NCBI RefSeq assembly: GCF_004801405.1
Contig: NZ_SSOB01000023.1
Span: 1-64,000 of the forward strand
Direction of reading: 5' to 3'
Source: Cohnella fermenti
Lineage (GTDB): Bacteria; Bacillota; Bacilli; Paenibacillales; Paenibacillaceae
Length of the DNA stretch: 64,000 nucleotides
Under the pieces are notes generated by a model. That model made no database searches and was not told where the DNA came from. It saw nothing but the letters and a program-made list of their open reading frames with translations. A program made the position numbers and the translations under genes. This document shows positions 1 to 8,037 of this stretch, piece after piece (the first letter of the stretch is position 1; each line of letters begins with the position of its first letter).

Positions 1-225
1 TTCGGAGAAGCCAAAGAGTTGCATCAATACCGCAGGAGTAAATTCAGAGGGAGAGCCAAGATGCAAGAGCAGGCTCTCCTGACGGCGTTTGCCCAAAATC
101 TGAAAAAGATAGCTCGATACCTTGCCAACCAGGCAAGACGAGAGTTGGGTGGGGGCCACTTCTTTGCTGTTCGGCTCATTTTCGTACCTGCAACCTGTTT
201 CATAAGGGGTTATTCAACAGCCTGA
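1..225 (+). pseudogene. IS1182-like transposase, C-terminal part (partial at window edge)
   Basis: The reading frame is open from the first base and starts FGEAKELHQYRRSKFRG. It continues with MQEQALLTAFAQNLKKIARYLA, the style of the C-terminal end of IS1182-type DDE transposases (FGDAKEKHGLR...G...QALLT...NLKK). The 5' part lies outside the window, so it cannot be judged whether the full gene is intact. The stop is at 223-225. The A/T-rich sequence just before it (GGGGTTATTCAACAGCC) could be the right end of the element, because homology to the second copy of the ~51-bp-unit repeat begins immediately after it. Confidence 0.6.
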
Positions 226-400
226 TTTTTCACATTCATTGGCTTGGGTGGGAGGGGAACCGCGGCGTTTTAAGTGATTTTTAGCATATATACAGAAAAC
301 AGGATCGGAATTCCCTCCATTTATGCTATTTTTCACATATAATCGTCCAAACCGCCCGCTATCGGGGTTCGCCAATGTGAAATTTCATATAAAATCCCGG
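223..400. repeat. Dispersed intergenic element, copy A (about four ~51-bp units)
   Basis: Units beginning GATTTTTCACAT, GATTTTTAGCAT, TATTTTTCACAT and a degraded GAAATTTCATAT start at about 224, 276, 327 and 379, a period of 51-52 bp. Positions 223-356 align with 37412-37543 over their whole length, including the shared block ATCGTCCAAA at 342-351. It lies between the transposase end and the response regulator gene. No coding capacity is seen. Confidence 0.75.
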
Positions 401-441
401 TATTCCGCGGCACGTTGACGGCCCCCTCGCCAACCACAATC

Positions 442-467
442 CCCCTAATCCATTGTTGGATTAGGGG
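442..467. terminator. Hairpin downstream of the system I response regulator
   Basis: CCCCTAATCC (442-451) pairs perfectly with GGATTAGGGG (458-467) around a 6-nt loop. It sits 40 bp past the stop of the minus-strand response regulator gene. There is no T run on the minus-strand side, so it is a weak or non-canonical terminator, or a stabilising 3' hairpin. Confidence 0.5.
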
Positions 468-507
468 CGTTTAAAGAGCCCCTCTGCCGAGGCAAAGTCG
501 TCGCCGG

Positions 508-2169
508 CTAATCGGAGCCCCTGCCGGAATCCCGGTATTCCTGCGGCGTGCATCCCGCTTTCTTGCGGAACAGTCTTGTGAAGTACGGCGCGGACTCGAG
601 GCCGACATCCACCGCGATCTCGTGGACTTTCCGATTCGTCGTCTTCAGCAGAACTTTCGCCTTCTGAATCCGCGTCTCGTTAATGTACTCGAGCAGCCCT
701 TGCCCGGTCATCTGCTTATACATACGGGAGAAATAAGGGGGACTTAAGAAGACTAGCCCCGACAGCCTCGTCAGCGAAAGCTCTTCATGAAGGAACTGGC
801 GAATATAGTTCTGCACCTTGCGGATCATTTCATGGGAACGCTCGATATGGTTGCGTTCGTTGTACGCTGCGATGGTAATGCCCAGATCGCGAAAGTAGGC
901 AAGCATCTCAAGCATGCCGGAATGCTCGTCGGGGCTCGTCATCTTCTCCGTCCGGATTCGCTCCCCGACCTCCTCGAACATCTCCCTCGTGTTTAAATAA
1001 GATAGGAAGAATGCCGATAACCGTGAGAACAATTCGAGACCGAACCACTTCTCTTCGCCAACCAGCGCAAGCGGGCGTTCCATTGCGAACAGTTCGTCAA
1101 ACAGCGACGCGAACTCTGCCGTCTTGCCGTCGTCCAAATACGACTCCAGCAAATCAAGCTTGTGCGTCATTCGTCTCAGCCGTTCCGTCTCCAGCAGACT
1201 CCGGCTCGATCGGCGGCTCTCCGTCCCTTCGCTGTCAGGGTCGAAGATCATCATGCCGTTGCCCGGTCCCATCTGGAATGCAAGCAACAGCTTGACCGCC
1301 TCAATCCTCCCTCCCAACCTCTCCCAATCGGTGCGTCTTGCCGAAATCACGATCGAGATCGGCGCTTTCAGCAATGTCTTGCAGGACAATTGCACATGCT
1401 GCGCACAATCGGAGAACGACCGGAACGCCTCCTCGCCGGATTGCCCGAGCTCTTCCTGCACCAACCAGACGATTCTGGCTCGGTCGTACTGGAACGAGAG
1501 GAAGCTCAAGCGTTCCCCTATCGTCTCTTCGGCGACGTTCTGAATCGAGTACAACAGCAAGGCCCTGTCCGCGGGAGCGGAGAATGTCCCCCATTCGTCG
1601 ATCCGGACGAGGGCGGCGAACACGGGGCGATCCGGGTCCAATCCGATTGCGAGCTTGCGGAACGCTTGCTCGCGAGTCTCCGGATTGTTCGATTCCCCGA
1701 GCAGAACGTCCATCAGATAGTTCCGGCGCAGCGACGGAAGCGCCAGCTTATACTGCTGCCTCGCGCGCTGTAAAATTTGCTCTTCCCGCTCCTGTGTCTC
1801 TATGGCGACGATCGCCTGACGAATGGCCCGCACAATCGCTTCGTCCCCTTCGGTTTTGAGAACGTAATCGACACCGCCTTTGCGCAAAGCCGACTGAATG
1901 GCTTCGAAGTCGCTGTATCCTGTGAGGAAAATGACTTTGCATCGCGGCCAGCGCATGAGCGCATGTTCTGCGAGCTCGATCCCCCCCATACCGGGCATCC
2001 GAATATCCGAGAGCAGAAGATCGACCTTGCCCTCATCCATCGCCGAGATCGCTTCCTTGCCGGAATAGGCCAGTACGATATCCAAATCAAGGTCGGACAA
2101 GCCTCGCAGCGCATCGGCTAAGTAATCGACGGCGAACGGCTCGTCGTCCACGATCAGCAATCGCAGCAT
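508..2169 (-). CDS. Response regulator, REC + AraC-type HTH (YesN-like)
   Basis: This 553-aa protein has an N-terminal receiver domain (MLRLLIVDDEP; phospho-acceptor Asp55 in LLLSDIRMPG), a long central helical region (about 130-440) and a C-terminal AraC/XylS double HTH (about 445-545, ending KKAGCTPQEYR). That is the standard layout of YesN-type regulators, which activate sugar-uptake operons when phosphorylated by a LytS/YesM-like kinase. The ATG directly abuts the kinase stop codon, so the two genes are translationally coupled. The likely target is the lipoprotein promoter of the same operon, where a 19-bp direct repeat is present (7633-7670). Family assignment is secure; the inducing sugar is unknown. 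Confidence 0.93.
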   Translation of the reverse strand: MLRLLIVDDEPFAVDYLADALRGLSDLDLDIVLAYSGKEAISAMDEGKVDLLLSDIRMPGMGGIELAEHALMRWPRCKVIFLTGYSDFEAIQSALRKGGVDYVLKTEGDEAIVRAIRQAIVAIETQEREEQILQRARQQYKLALPSLRRNYLMDVLLGESNNPETREQAFRKLAIGLDPDRPVFAALVRIDEWGTFSAPADRALLLYSIQNVAEETIGERLSFLSFQYDRARIVWLVQEELGQSGEEAFRSFSDCAQHVQLSCKTLLKAPISIVISARRTDWERLGGRIEAVKLLLAFQMGPGNGMMIFDPDSEGTESRRSSRSLLETERLRRMTHKLDLLESYLDDGKTAEFASLFDELFAMERPLALVGEEKWFGLELFSRLSAFFLSYLNTREMFEEVGERIRTEKMTSPDEHSGMLEMLAYFRDLGITIAAYNERNHIERSHEMIRKVQNYIRQFLHEELSLTRLSGLVFLSPPYFSRMYKQMTGQGLLEYINETRIQKAKVLLKTTNRKVHEIAVDVGLESAPYFTRLFRKKAGCTPQEYRDSGRGSD

Positions 2170-3984
2170 TTAGATCCTCCTCTCCTCCGGAACCCCTGCT
2201 TCTCCGCCTGCCTCCGGTCCTTCGTTCAACGGAATAACCACCGTCGCAATCAGGCCGGATACTCTTCCCCTTTGGATGGCAAGTCCTGCAAGCGAGCCAA
2301 ACTTTAGACGCAAGCGGCGATGTACGTTCATTAACCCCGTCATTTCCCGGTCCCCGTGCTCAAGCCGAGCTTGCAACTGCCGGAACGCCGCATCCGACAT
2401 GCCTTTTCCGTTGTCCTCCGCTTCGATGCGCAGCAACGACCGACCGGCCTCGGATTGCGTTTCGTACACGCGAATGCGCAACAAACAATAGTCTTGCTCG
2501 AGATCGAAGCCGTGTTGGTATGCGTTCTCGATCAGCGGCTGCAAAATCAGCCGCGGCACGGTCAAGCTCCGAATCCGCTCGGGCACGTCCACGAACTCCG
2601 CGAAGATACGGCCGCGGAATCGTATCGACTGGATTTCAGTATACGCCTTGACGTGCTGGATCTCGTCCCCGAGCATCACCTCGTCGGCGCCGTTTCTCGT
2701 AATATATTGGAAGTAATCGCCGAGGAACTTCGTGAACATCGTTGCATGTTCGAAGTCCTTCGCCTTCGTCATTCGGTACAGCAAATAAAAGCTGTTGTAC
2801 AGGAAATGCGGATTGATTTGCGCCTGAAGCTGCTTCAATTCCGCCTGCTGAAGATGAATTTTCTGTTCGTACACTTCGAAGATGAGCTTATTCAGGTGAG
2901 CGACCATGTCGTTAAAGCGCCCGTACAAATAATGGAACTCGTCCCGGCTGCTATGCTGGATATTGACCCGCATGACGCCTGACTCTATCTTCCGGAACGC
3001 TCCGACAAGCTTGCGAAGCGGTTGATGGATGATCCGATAGATCCAGTAGGCGAAGATAACCAAGATGGCCAATGCGAATAACGAGATGAGCCACAAATAC
3101 AGCTTGTACTTCTGAATCGGCCCCATCACTTCGTTCTCTGGCACGTATACGACGAGAGCAACATTCAATTGTTCGGAAAAGGCGTATTCCATCAGATAAG
3201 TTCCGTCGGACAGAGAGAAGCTTGACGCTTGCCCGTCTCCCCCTTCGGAAGAAGGATCGACGTCCCCCACCCATTTGCCTCGCAGGGCTTCTTCGATCTG
3301 TCTCGCCGAGCGCGAATCCGAGTCCCCCACAATCGCCGTTGTCCCCGTCAGAAGAGCGGCCCCGCCGCTTTCGTAGCCCGGCAAGCGTTTCAAGAATTGA
3401 CGAACCGCCGGAACGGATATTTCCAGTTCGAGGATAAACGTCGGCTCACGCCTGCCGAGACTGTACGGACTCGGATAATATTCCCGTATGAAAAGCCGAT
3501 CCCCGCTATGCAGCAACGGAGGAATGTAGCCTTCCGCGTCTTGCCCCAATCGCGAGAGCTCTTCCCGCGTCAGCACGGATACCGCGGTATTGGAAGATAT
3601 CGTCCGCTCGACGGCGGGAATGTAGGCTTTGACTTCCGCAATATAGGGGCTGGACTCCTTAATAAACCTCGTCCTCGTTTGCAACCGATTCATAGCGGCC
3701 AGGCGCTCGTACACGGTCAGCCGGTCCGACATAATGGATAGCGACATCAGATCCTCGTCGTTGATGAATTCCCGCTGCAATACCGTCATTCGCTCGATCT
3801 CAGTCTCCAAGGACAACAGGTAGAAATCCGCCTTCTGCTGCATGGATTTAGATATATCCTCGTGAATGATCGCCGAGCCTTTCTGGTTCATGATCGCTCC
3901 CAGCAGGTACAAAGGCGAAATCACGATCACGAACGCAAGCACGAGCTTCGTGAAGATGGAGAAGCGTATTGGCCTCCAATTCAT
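2170..3984 (-). CDS. Sensor histidine kinase, LytS/YesM type
   Basis: This 604-aa membrane kinase has an N-terminal TM helix (about 10-30), an extracellular sensor region (about 35-290), a second TM helix (about 295-315), a HAMP-like linker and a His_kinase domain. The phospho-acceptor is His393 in AQINPHFLYNSF; the ATPase N-box is LILQPLIENAYQHG and a G box EDNGKGMS follows. It overlaps nothing but directly precedes the response regulator and follows the permease gene by 2 bp, so it belongs to the same operon. It probably senses an extracellular sugar or the loaded binding protein (inference from operon type). Confidence 0.92.
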   Translation of the reverse strand: MNWRPIRFSIFTKLVLAFVIVISPLYLLGAIMNQKGSAIIHEDISKSMQQKADFYLLSLETEIERMTVLQREFINDEDLMSLSIMSDRLTVYERLAAMNRLQTRTRFIKESSPYIAEVKAYIPAVERTISSNTAVSVLTREELSRLGQDAEGYIPPLLHSGDRLFIREYYPSPYSLGRREPTFILELEISVPAVRQFLKRLPGYESGGAALLTGTTAIVGDSDSRSARQIEEALRGKWVGDVDPSSEGGDGQASSFSLSDGTYLMEYAFSEQLNVALVVYVPENEVMGPIQKYKLYLWLISLFALAILVIFAYWIYRIIHQPLRKLVGAFRKIESGVMRVNIQHSSRDEFHYLYGRFNDMVAHLNKLIFEVYEQKIHLQQAELKQLQAQINPHFLYNSFYLLYRMTKAKDFEHATMFTKFLGDYFQYITRNGADEVMLGDEIQHVKAYTEIQSIRFRGRIFAEFVDVPERIRSLTVPRLILQPLIENAYQHGFDLEQDYCLLRIRVYETQSEAGRSLLRIEAEDNGKGMSDAAFRQLQARLEHGDREMTGLMNVHRRLRLKFGSLAGLAIQRGRVSGLIATVVIPLNEGPEAGGEAGVPEERRI

Positions 3985-3986
3985 GG

Positions 3987-4880
3987 CTATTCCTTAACAC
4001 TCCCCAGCACGATGCCTTTGGTGAAATGACGCTGCAGAAACGGATAGACCAACAGGATCGGGAGCGTGCCGACAAACAATTGAGCCGCCCTCGCCGTCCG
4101 GTCGGACACGAGCAGCAGCAGCTCAAGGTCCGTCGAGCTGTTGATCGCCGCCTGCATGCCGGATACGACGGTGTACAGATAGCTCTGAAGCGGATAATGG
4201 TCGGGCGAATTCATGAACAGAATGCCGTCGAACCAGGAGTTCCAGTGGCCGACGATCGAGAACAGCGTAACCGTCGCGATCGAGGCCGCAGACAACGGTA
4301 CGAATATACTTCGCATGATCCTCCAATGGCCTGCGCCGTCGATAAGCGCGGCTTCCTCGAGTTCTTTGGGCAAGTTGCGGAAAAAGTTAAGCAGAATCAC
4401 GATATTGAATACAGGCACCGAACCGTGCAGAACGAGCCCCCATACCGAATCGAGCAGCCCCAGCATGCGCATCGTCATGTATAACGGGATAATGCCGCCG
4501 CCGAACAGCATCGTGAAGACGAATATCCAGATGTATACGGTACGGCCTTTTAACACACTGGAATCCTTGGACAGCGGATAGGCGACGAGAATCGTAATCG
4601 CCATATTGATCAGAACGCCAAGCAGTACCCGCTCCAATGTAACGCCGATCGACTTAACGAATGCGGATTGCCCCAATACGAATTCGTAGGATTTCCAGGT
4701 AGAGTCGACCGGCCACAGGAACACCTTGCCGGCCGCGGCGCTGGCGTTCGAGCTGAGCGAGATCGCGAATAGATGCACCACGGGCATGACGCAGAGTAAG
4801 GAAAGCAGAACCAGGAAGATCAAATTCGCCGTCAGGAATACCCGGTAGGCGCCGCGCGGTTTGCCGTTCAAGAGAGACAC
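3987..4880 (-). CDS. Carbohydrate ABC transporter permease, LplC/YtcP type
   Basis: This 297-aa inner-membrane permease has six predicted TM segments. Its CUT1 EAA loop, EEAALIDGAG followed by a Pro about 16 residues on (about 185-215), contacts the shared ATPase. The C-terminus QRHFTKGIVLGSVKE is typical of the family. The start is a GTG (GTG TCT CTC TTG) next to an AAGGAAG ribosome site. It lies 10 bp after the partner permease and 2 bp before the kinase. Confidence 0.92.
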   Translation of the reverse strand: MSLLNGKPRGAYRVFLTANLIFLVLLSLLCVMPVVHLFAISLSSNASAAAGKVFLWPVDSTWKSYEFVLGQSAFVKSIGVTLERVLLGVLINMAITILVAYPLSKDSSVLKGRTVYIWIFVFTMLFGGGIIPLYMTMRMLGLLDSVWGLVLHGSVPVFNIVILLNFFRNLPKELEEAALIDGAGHWRIMRSIFVPLSAASIATVTLFSIVGHWNSWFDGILFMNSPDHYPLQSYLYTVVSGMQAAINSSTDLELLLLVSDRTARAAQLFVGTLPILLVYPFLQRHFTKGIVLGSVKE

Positions 4881-4890
4881 CTTCCTTCTT

Positions 4891-5790
4891 TTAGAAAATG
4901 CGATAGTTCGCGAATCGATAGGCCAGGAAATAAGAAACGGCGATCAGGAGCATCGACACGGCAGATTTTAATAGCCCTACCGCCGTGGCCAGCCCGTATT
5001 GGGCTTCAAGCATGCCGGTCCGATAGACGAACGTATCGATGATATCGCCGCTTTGATAAACGACCGGACTATACAAGTTGAACACTTGATCAAAGCCGGC
5101 GTTCAAGATGCCCCCGATGCTGAGCGTCGCCATCAGAACGATGAGCGGAGCCATCCCCGGCAGCGTAACATGCCAGGTCTGCCTCCAGCGGCTCGCGCCG
5201 TCAACGATCGACGCTTCGTACAACGAAGGATTAATGCCGGCGATAGCGGCCAGATAGACGATCGTGCTGAATCCGAATTCCTTCCACTCATGCGAGAGTA
5301 CGAGCGTATAAGGGAACCAAGCGTTGCTCCCGAGGAAGAAGATCGGGTCGAAGCCAAGAGCCTTGATCATCCCATTCACGATGCCCTCGTTCGGCGACAG
5401 GATGTCGACCAATATGCCGCTGAGAATAACCCAAGATAGAAAGTGCGGCAAATAAATGAGCGTCTGAATCGACCTCTTGATCGCTTCTTTGCGGACTTCG
5501 TTGAGCAAGACAGCGATCGTAACCGGAACGACCAATCCGACGATGATTTTCATGATCGCAATATAGAACGTATTCCATATGATGTTCCAGAAATCAGGCA
5601 GGTCGAACATATAGCGGAAGTTGTCCAAGCCGACCCACTTGGAACCGAATAAGCCTTTGGCCGGGATGAACTTCTGGAACGCGATGACGACTCCGACCAT
5701 TGGCACGTATTGGAAGACGAGCAAGGCGAGCAAACCCGGCACCAGCATAAGATGAAGCGTCCATTCATTTCTCTTGATGAATCTCCACAC
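4891..5790 (-). CDS. Carbohydrate ABC transporter permease, LplB type
   Basis: This is the partner of the LplC-like permease, with six TM segments and the EAA loop YEASIVDGASRWRQ. The open frame extends to 5871, into the upstream lipoprotein gene. A strong AAGGAGG lies inside that extension, 7 nt before a GTG at 5788-5790 that gives VWRFIKRNEWTLHLM, the usual N-terminus of this family. That GTG is therefore taken as the start (299 aa). A 59-bp gap to the lipoprotein stop holds a hairpin at 5820-5839. Confidence 0.88.
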   Translation of the reverse strand: MWRFIKRNEWTLHLMLVPGLLALLVFQYVPMVGVVIAFQKFIPAKGLFGSKWVGLDNFRYMFDLPDFWNIIWNTFYIAIMKIIVGLVVPVTIAVLLNEVRKEAIKRSIQTLIYLPHFLSWVILSGILVDILSPNEGIVNGMIKALGFDPIFFLGSNAWFPYTLVLSHEWKEFGFSTIVYLAAIAGINPSLYEASIVDGASRWRQTWHVTLPGMAPLIVLMATLSIGGILNAGFDQVFNLYSPVVYQSGDIIDTFVYRTGMLEAQYGLATAVGLLKSAVSMLLIAVSYFLAYRFANYRIF

Positions 5791-5819
5791 GTCGCCACCT
5801 CCTTGCATGAAATGAAAGA

Positions 5820-5839
5820 AAGGCGGGCGAACCCGCCTT
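5820..5839 (-). terminator. Intercistronic hairpin after the system I lipoprotein gene
   Basis: AAGGCGGG and CCCGCCTT form a perfect 8-bp stem around a 4-nt loop (TTCG on the minus strand). The following TTTCTTTCATTTC is moderately T-rich. It lies between the binding-protein and permease genes, where such hairpins usually stabilise the binding-protein mRNA and limit read-through. Confidence 0.6.
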
Positions 5840-5849
5840 CCCGATTCGA

Positions 5850-7553
5850 TTATTTCCGGCTGGCGTACCAAGCGTTAACTTCCTTCGTGATGTCGTCCCC
5901 GCCAAGCTTCTTCCAGTCCTCCACGTACTTGTCGAAATCGCCGATGGGCGACTCTCCCATAATGATCTTCGTGAACGTCTCCGCCTCGAGCTTATCGAGG
6001 GAGGCGCCCTTCTCGGCCATCGTCGTCGTCGCTGCACCTTGGAATTTGCTGTAGACGCCAAGCTTGTTCTTGTCGTAATAATCAATGACACTGTACGAGC
6101 CCTTGGCGCCGAAGACAGCATTGGAGAACCACATCGTCTTGTCGCCCTCAGCGAATTTGGACAAGCGATCATAATGAACGCTGGCCGGGAACCCAAGCTG
6201 GCTGCCGTCGCCCTTCGCCAGCGCGTCCTGTACAAGACGGAATGCGTCGAGGTTGACGTTGAGCGGATCGATCGTGACCGGCTGATACTTGCCCGGATAG
6301 ACGCCATCCGCTCCGGAGATGAATGGATTCGGGTCCGGCGCGTAGTTCGTTTCGTAGTAGTGCTTCAAATAAATGTCGGCTAACTTGATCATCGCCTCCG
6401 GATGCTTCGAGCCTTTCTTGACGACATAGAAGTTGGAAGCCGTGTCATTTAACTGCGGCGATACCGGCTGTCCGGTGAGCGAGACAATCGGGTACATCGC
6501 CCAATCCGCGTTCGGGTTGTTGTCCACACTCGCCTTCTGAATGAAGCCTCCATCGGATACATAGCCGTATGCGAGACCGAGCTTGCCCGCCGCCACCTCC
6601 TCGGACAGCTTGGACCAATCCTTGACTGCGAACTCTTGATCGATACCGCCGGAAGCGTACAGATCGCGCAGCTTCTCAAGCGCCGCTCTCATCTCCGGTT
6701 GAACGGAACCGTATGCCAGTTCGCCGTCCGCACCCTCGATCCATGTCCGAGGATAGGCCTGGTACCCGTTGAAGAAGCCGGTCAGGCTGCCGTGGCCGAC
6801 GTACAGGTCTTTGTTGACGCCGAGGCCATACGTGTCCGGTTTGCCATTGCCGTCCGGATCGTCCTTCGCGAACGCTTCCGCTATCTTGATGACATCGTCA
6901 ATCGTCTTCGGCGCGGACAGGTTCAGCTTCTTCATCCAGTCGGAGCGCACGTACAGCATCGAACTGGTGCTGACGCCGCCGTTGACCATCATCTGCGGCA
7001 CGCCGATCAGCTTGCCGTCAATTGTCGCCGCGCTAAGCGCCACGCCGTTATCCTGCTGCAGCAACTCATTCAGATAAGGCGTCGCGTATTGCTTCAACAG
7101 GTCCGTCAAGTCTTCGAGCTGCCCCGCTTCGTTCATGCGCAGCATCTCTTCCTTATTCACGAGCATGAAGTCCGGAATGTCGCCCGATGCGATTGAGATG
7201 TTCAACTTCTGCCGGTATTGCGACTCGTCGACGACCCACAGGTTTTTCACTTTGATGCCGTATTGTTCTTCGAAGATTTGGGTCCAGATGTTGCTGTCGA
7301 TCGAATCCCCGTCCTTGTACTTGAACGACTGGTTGACGGCGCGTACTGTGGTGACTTCGATCGGCGTCTCGTACTTGGCCAACGGATCGTCCGGCTGCGG
7401 CGCTCCGGCCCCCGGCGCTTGTGCGGACGAAGCCGGTGGCTGCGACGCAGCTACGGACGGCGAAGCCTCCTCGTTGTTGGCATTGCTGCACGCGCTTAGC
7501 GCGAGAGCGGCGGCCGCTGTGACGGCCAACAGGTTGCATTTGCCCGATTTCAT
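5850..7553 (-). CDS. Extracellular solute-binding lipoprotein (LipO/YtcQ-like)
   Basis: This 567-aa protein has a lipoprotein signal peptide with lipobox LSAC (Cys22), then an Asn/Pro/Ala-rich linker and a long type-1 extracellular sugar-binding fold. The length of about 550-600 aa is usual for binding proteins paired with LplB/LplC permeases in Paenibacillus. It is expected to be anchored to the outer membrane face and to deliver an oligosaccharide to the two permeases encoded next. The promoter with -10 at 7598-7603, a direct-repeat operator and a cre-like palindrome lie upstream. The ligand cannot be read from the sequence. Confidence 0.92.
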   Translation of the reverse strand: MKSGKCNLLAVTAAAALALSACSNANNEEASPSVAASQPPASSAQAPGAGAPQPDDPLAKYETPIEVTTVRAVNQSFKYKDGDSIDSNIWTQIFEEQYGIKVKNLWVVDESQYRQKLNISIASGDIPDFMLVNKEEMLRMNEAGQLEDLTDLLKQYATPYLNELLQQDNGVALSAATIDGKLIGVPQMMVNGGVSTSSMLYVRSDWMKKLNLSAPKTIDDVIKIAEAFAKDDPDGNGKPDTYGLGVNKDLYVGHGSLTGFFNGYQAYPRTWIEGADGELAYGSVQPEMRAALEKLRDLYASGGIDQEFAVKDWSKLSEEVAAGKLGLAYGYVSDGGFIQKASVDNNPNADWAMYPIVSLTGQPVSPQLNDTASNFYVVKKGSKHPEAMIKLADIYLKHYYETNYAPDPNPFISGADGVYPGKYQPVTIDPLNVNLDAFRLVQDALAKGDGSQLGFPASVHYDRLSKFAEGDKTMWFSNAVFGAKGSYSVIDYYDKNKLGVYSKFQGAATTTMAEKGASLDKLEAETFTKIIMGESPIGDFDKYVEDWKKLGGDDITKEVNAWYASRK

Positions 7554-7597
7554 GCATTCCCCTCGCTTTTCTATCGTTATTGTTCTGATGCCTCTTC

Positions 7598-7626
7598 ATT
7601 ATAGAAAGCGCTTTATCGTCTTCGAT
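7598..7626 (-). promoter_or_regulatory. Promoter of the system I lipoprotein gene with cre-like palindrome
   Basis: On the minus strand a TATAAT -10 (7598-7603) is preceded 17 bp upstream by a weak -35 (ATCGAA, 7621-7626). The spacer contains the perfect palindrome AAAGCGCTTT (7605-7614), the core of Gram-positive cre sites bound by CcpA, though the outer TG/CA pairs do not match. Catabolite repression of this operon is a reasonable inference. Confidence 0.6.
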
Positions 7627-7632
7627 ACGAGA

Positions 7633-7670
7633 CATTCTTGCGACTCTTGCCTAATCTTGCGAACCTTGCC
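7633..7670 (-). promoter_or_regulatory. 19-bp tandem direct repeat, likely AraC-type operator
   Basis: Two adjacent 19-bp units (7633-7651 and 7652-7670) read GGCAAGAGTCGCAAGAATG and GGCAAGGTTCGCAAGATTA on the minus strand. GGCAAG and TCGCAAGA are identical in both. The block ends 6 bp upstream of the predicted -35, the expected place for an AraC-family activator, and the cognate regulator is probably the response regulator of this operon. Confidence 0.6.
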
Positions 7671-7729
7671 GTCACTGGCCCGCAATGGACGAACGCAAGC
7701 TGACAAGGCGATCCAAGTTGACGGAGCGA

Positions 7730-8014
7730 TCATGGAAGCAATTCCGACAAGACCCCGGCATACAACGCATGTCCGTAATCGTTCGGATGGTTAAGATTGT
7801 TGAGCAGCAACGACTCGTACGTCATGCCTGCCTCGAGCGCCTCCCGCAACGCTCGCTGCGCCATCTCCATGAGCAACCGCTCGAATTCGGGAAGAGGCGT
7901 CGCATTGCCGCCATCCGATCCCGCCACCGTAATACCGCCCGATGTCCTCGGCGCGCAGCGCAGCTTCCGCGGCATCTCGCCGACGAAGGCGACCGTCTCC
8001 TTCTCCAGCGTCAT
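7730..8014 (-). pseudogene. 94-aa remnant resembling the C-terminus of an SGNH/GDSL hydrolase
   Basis: The C-terminal half (LLLNNLNHPNDYGHALYA) matches the last block of SGNH hydrolases, where the catalytic Asp/His pair lies in a D..HPND segment; compare SVHPNDYGYSLYA in the full hydrolase at 56264-57427. The GDS/GGS nucleophile block and central blocks are missing, so the protein cannot be a complete hydrolase. The frame has a good start with AAGGAGG 7 nt upstream, 23 bp after the preceding gene, so it may still be translated. It may be an internally deleted gene or a shortened protein with another role. Confidence 0.5.
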
Positions 8015-8037
8015 CCTTGCTCCTCCTTACATCACGT

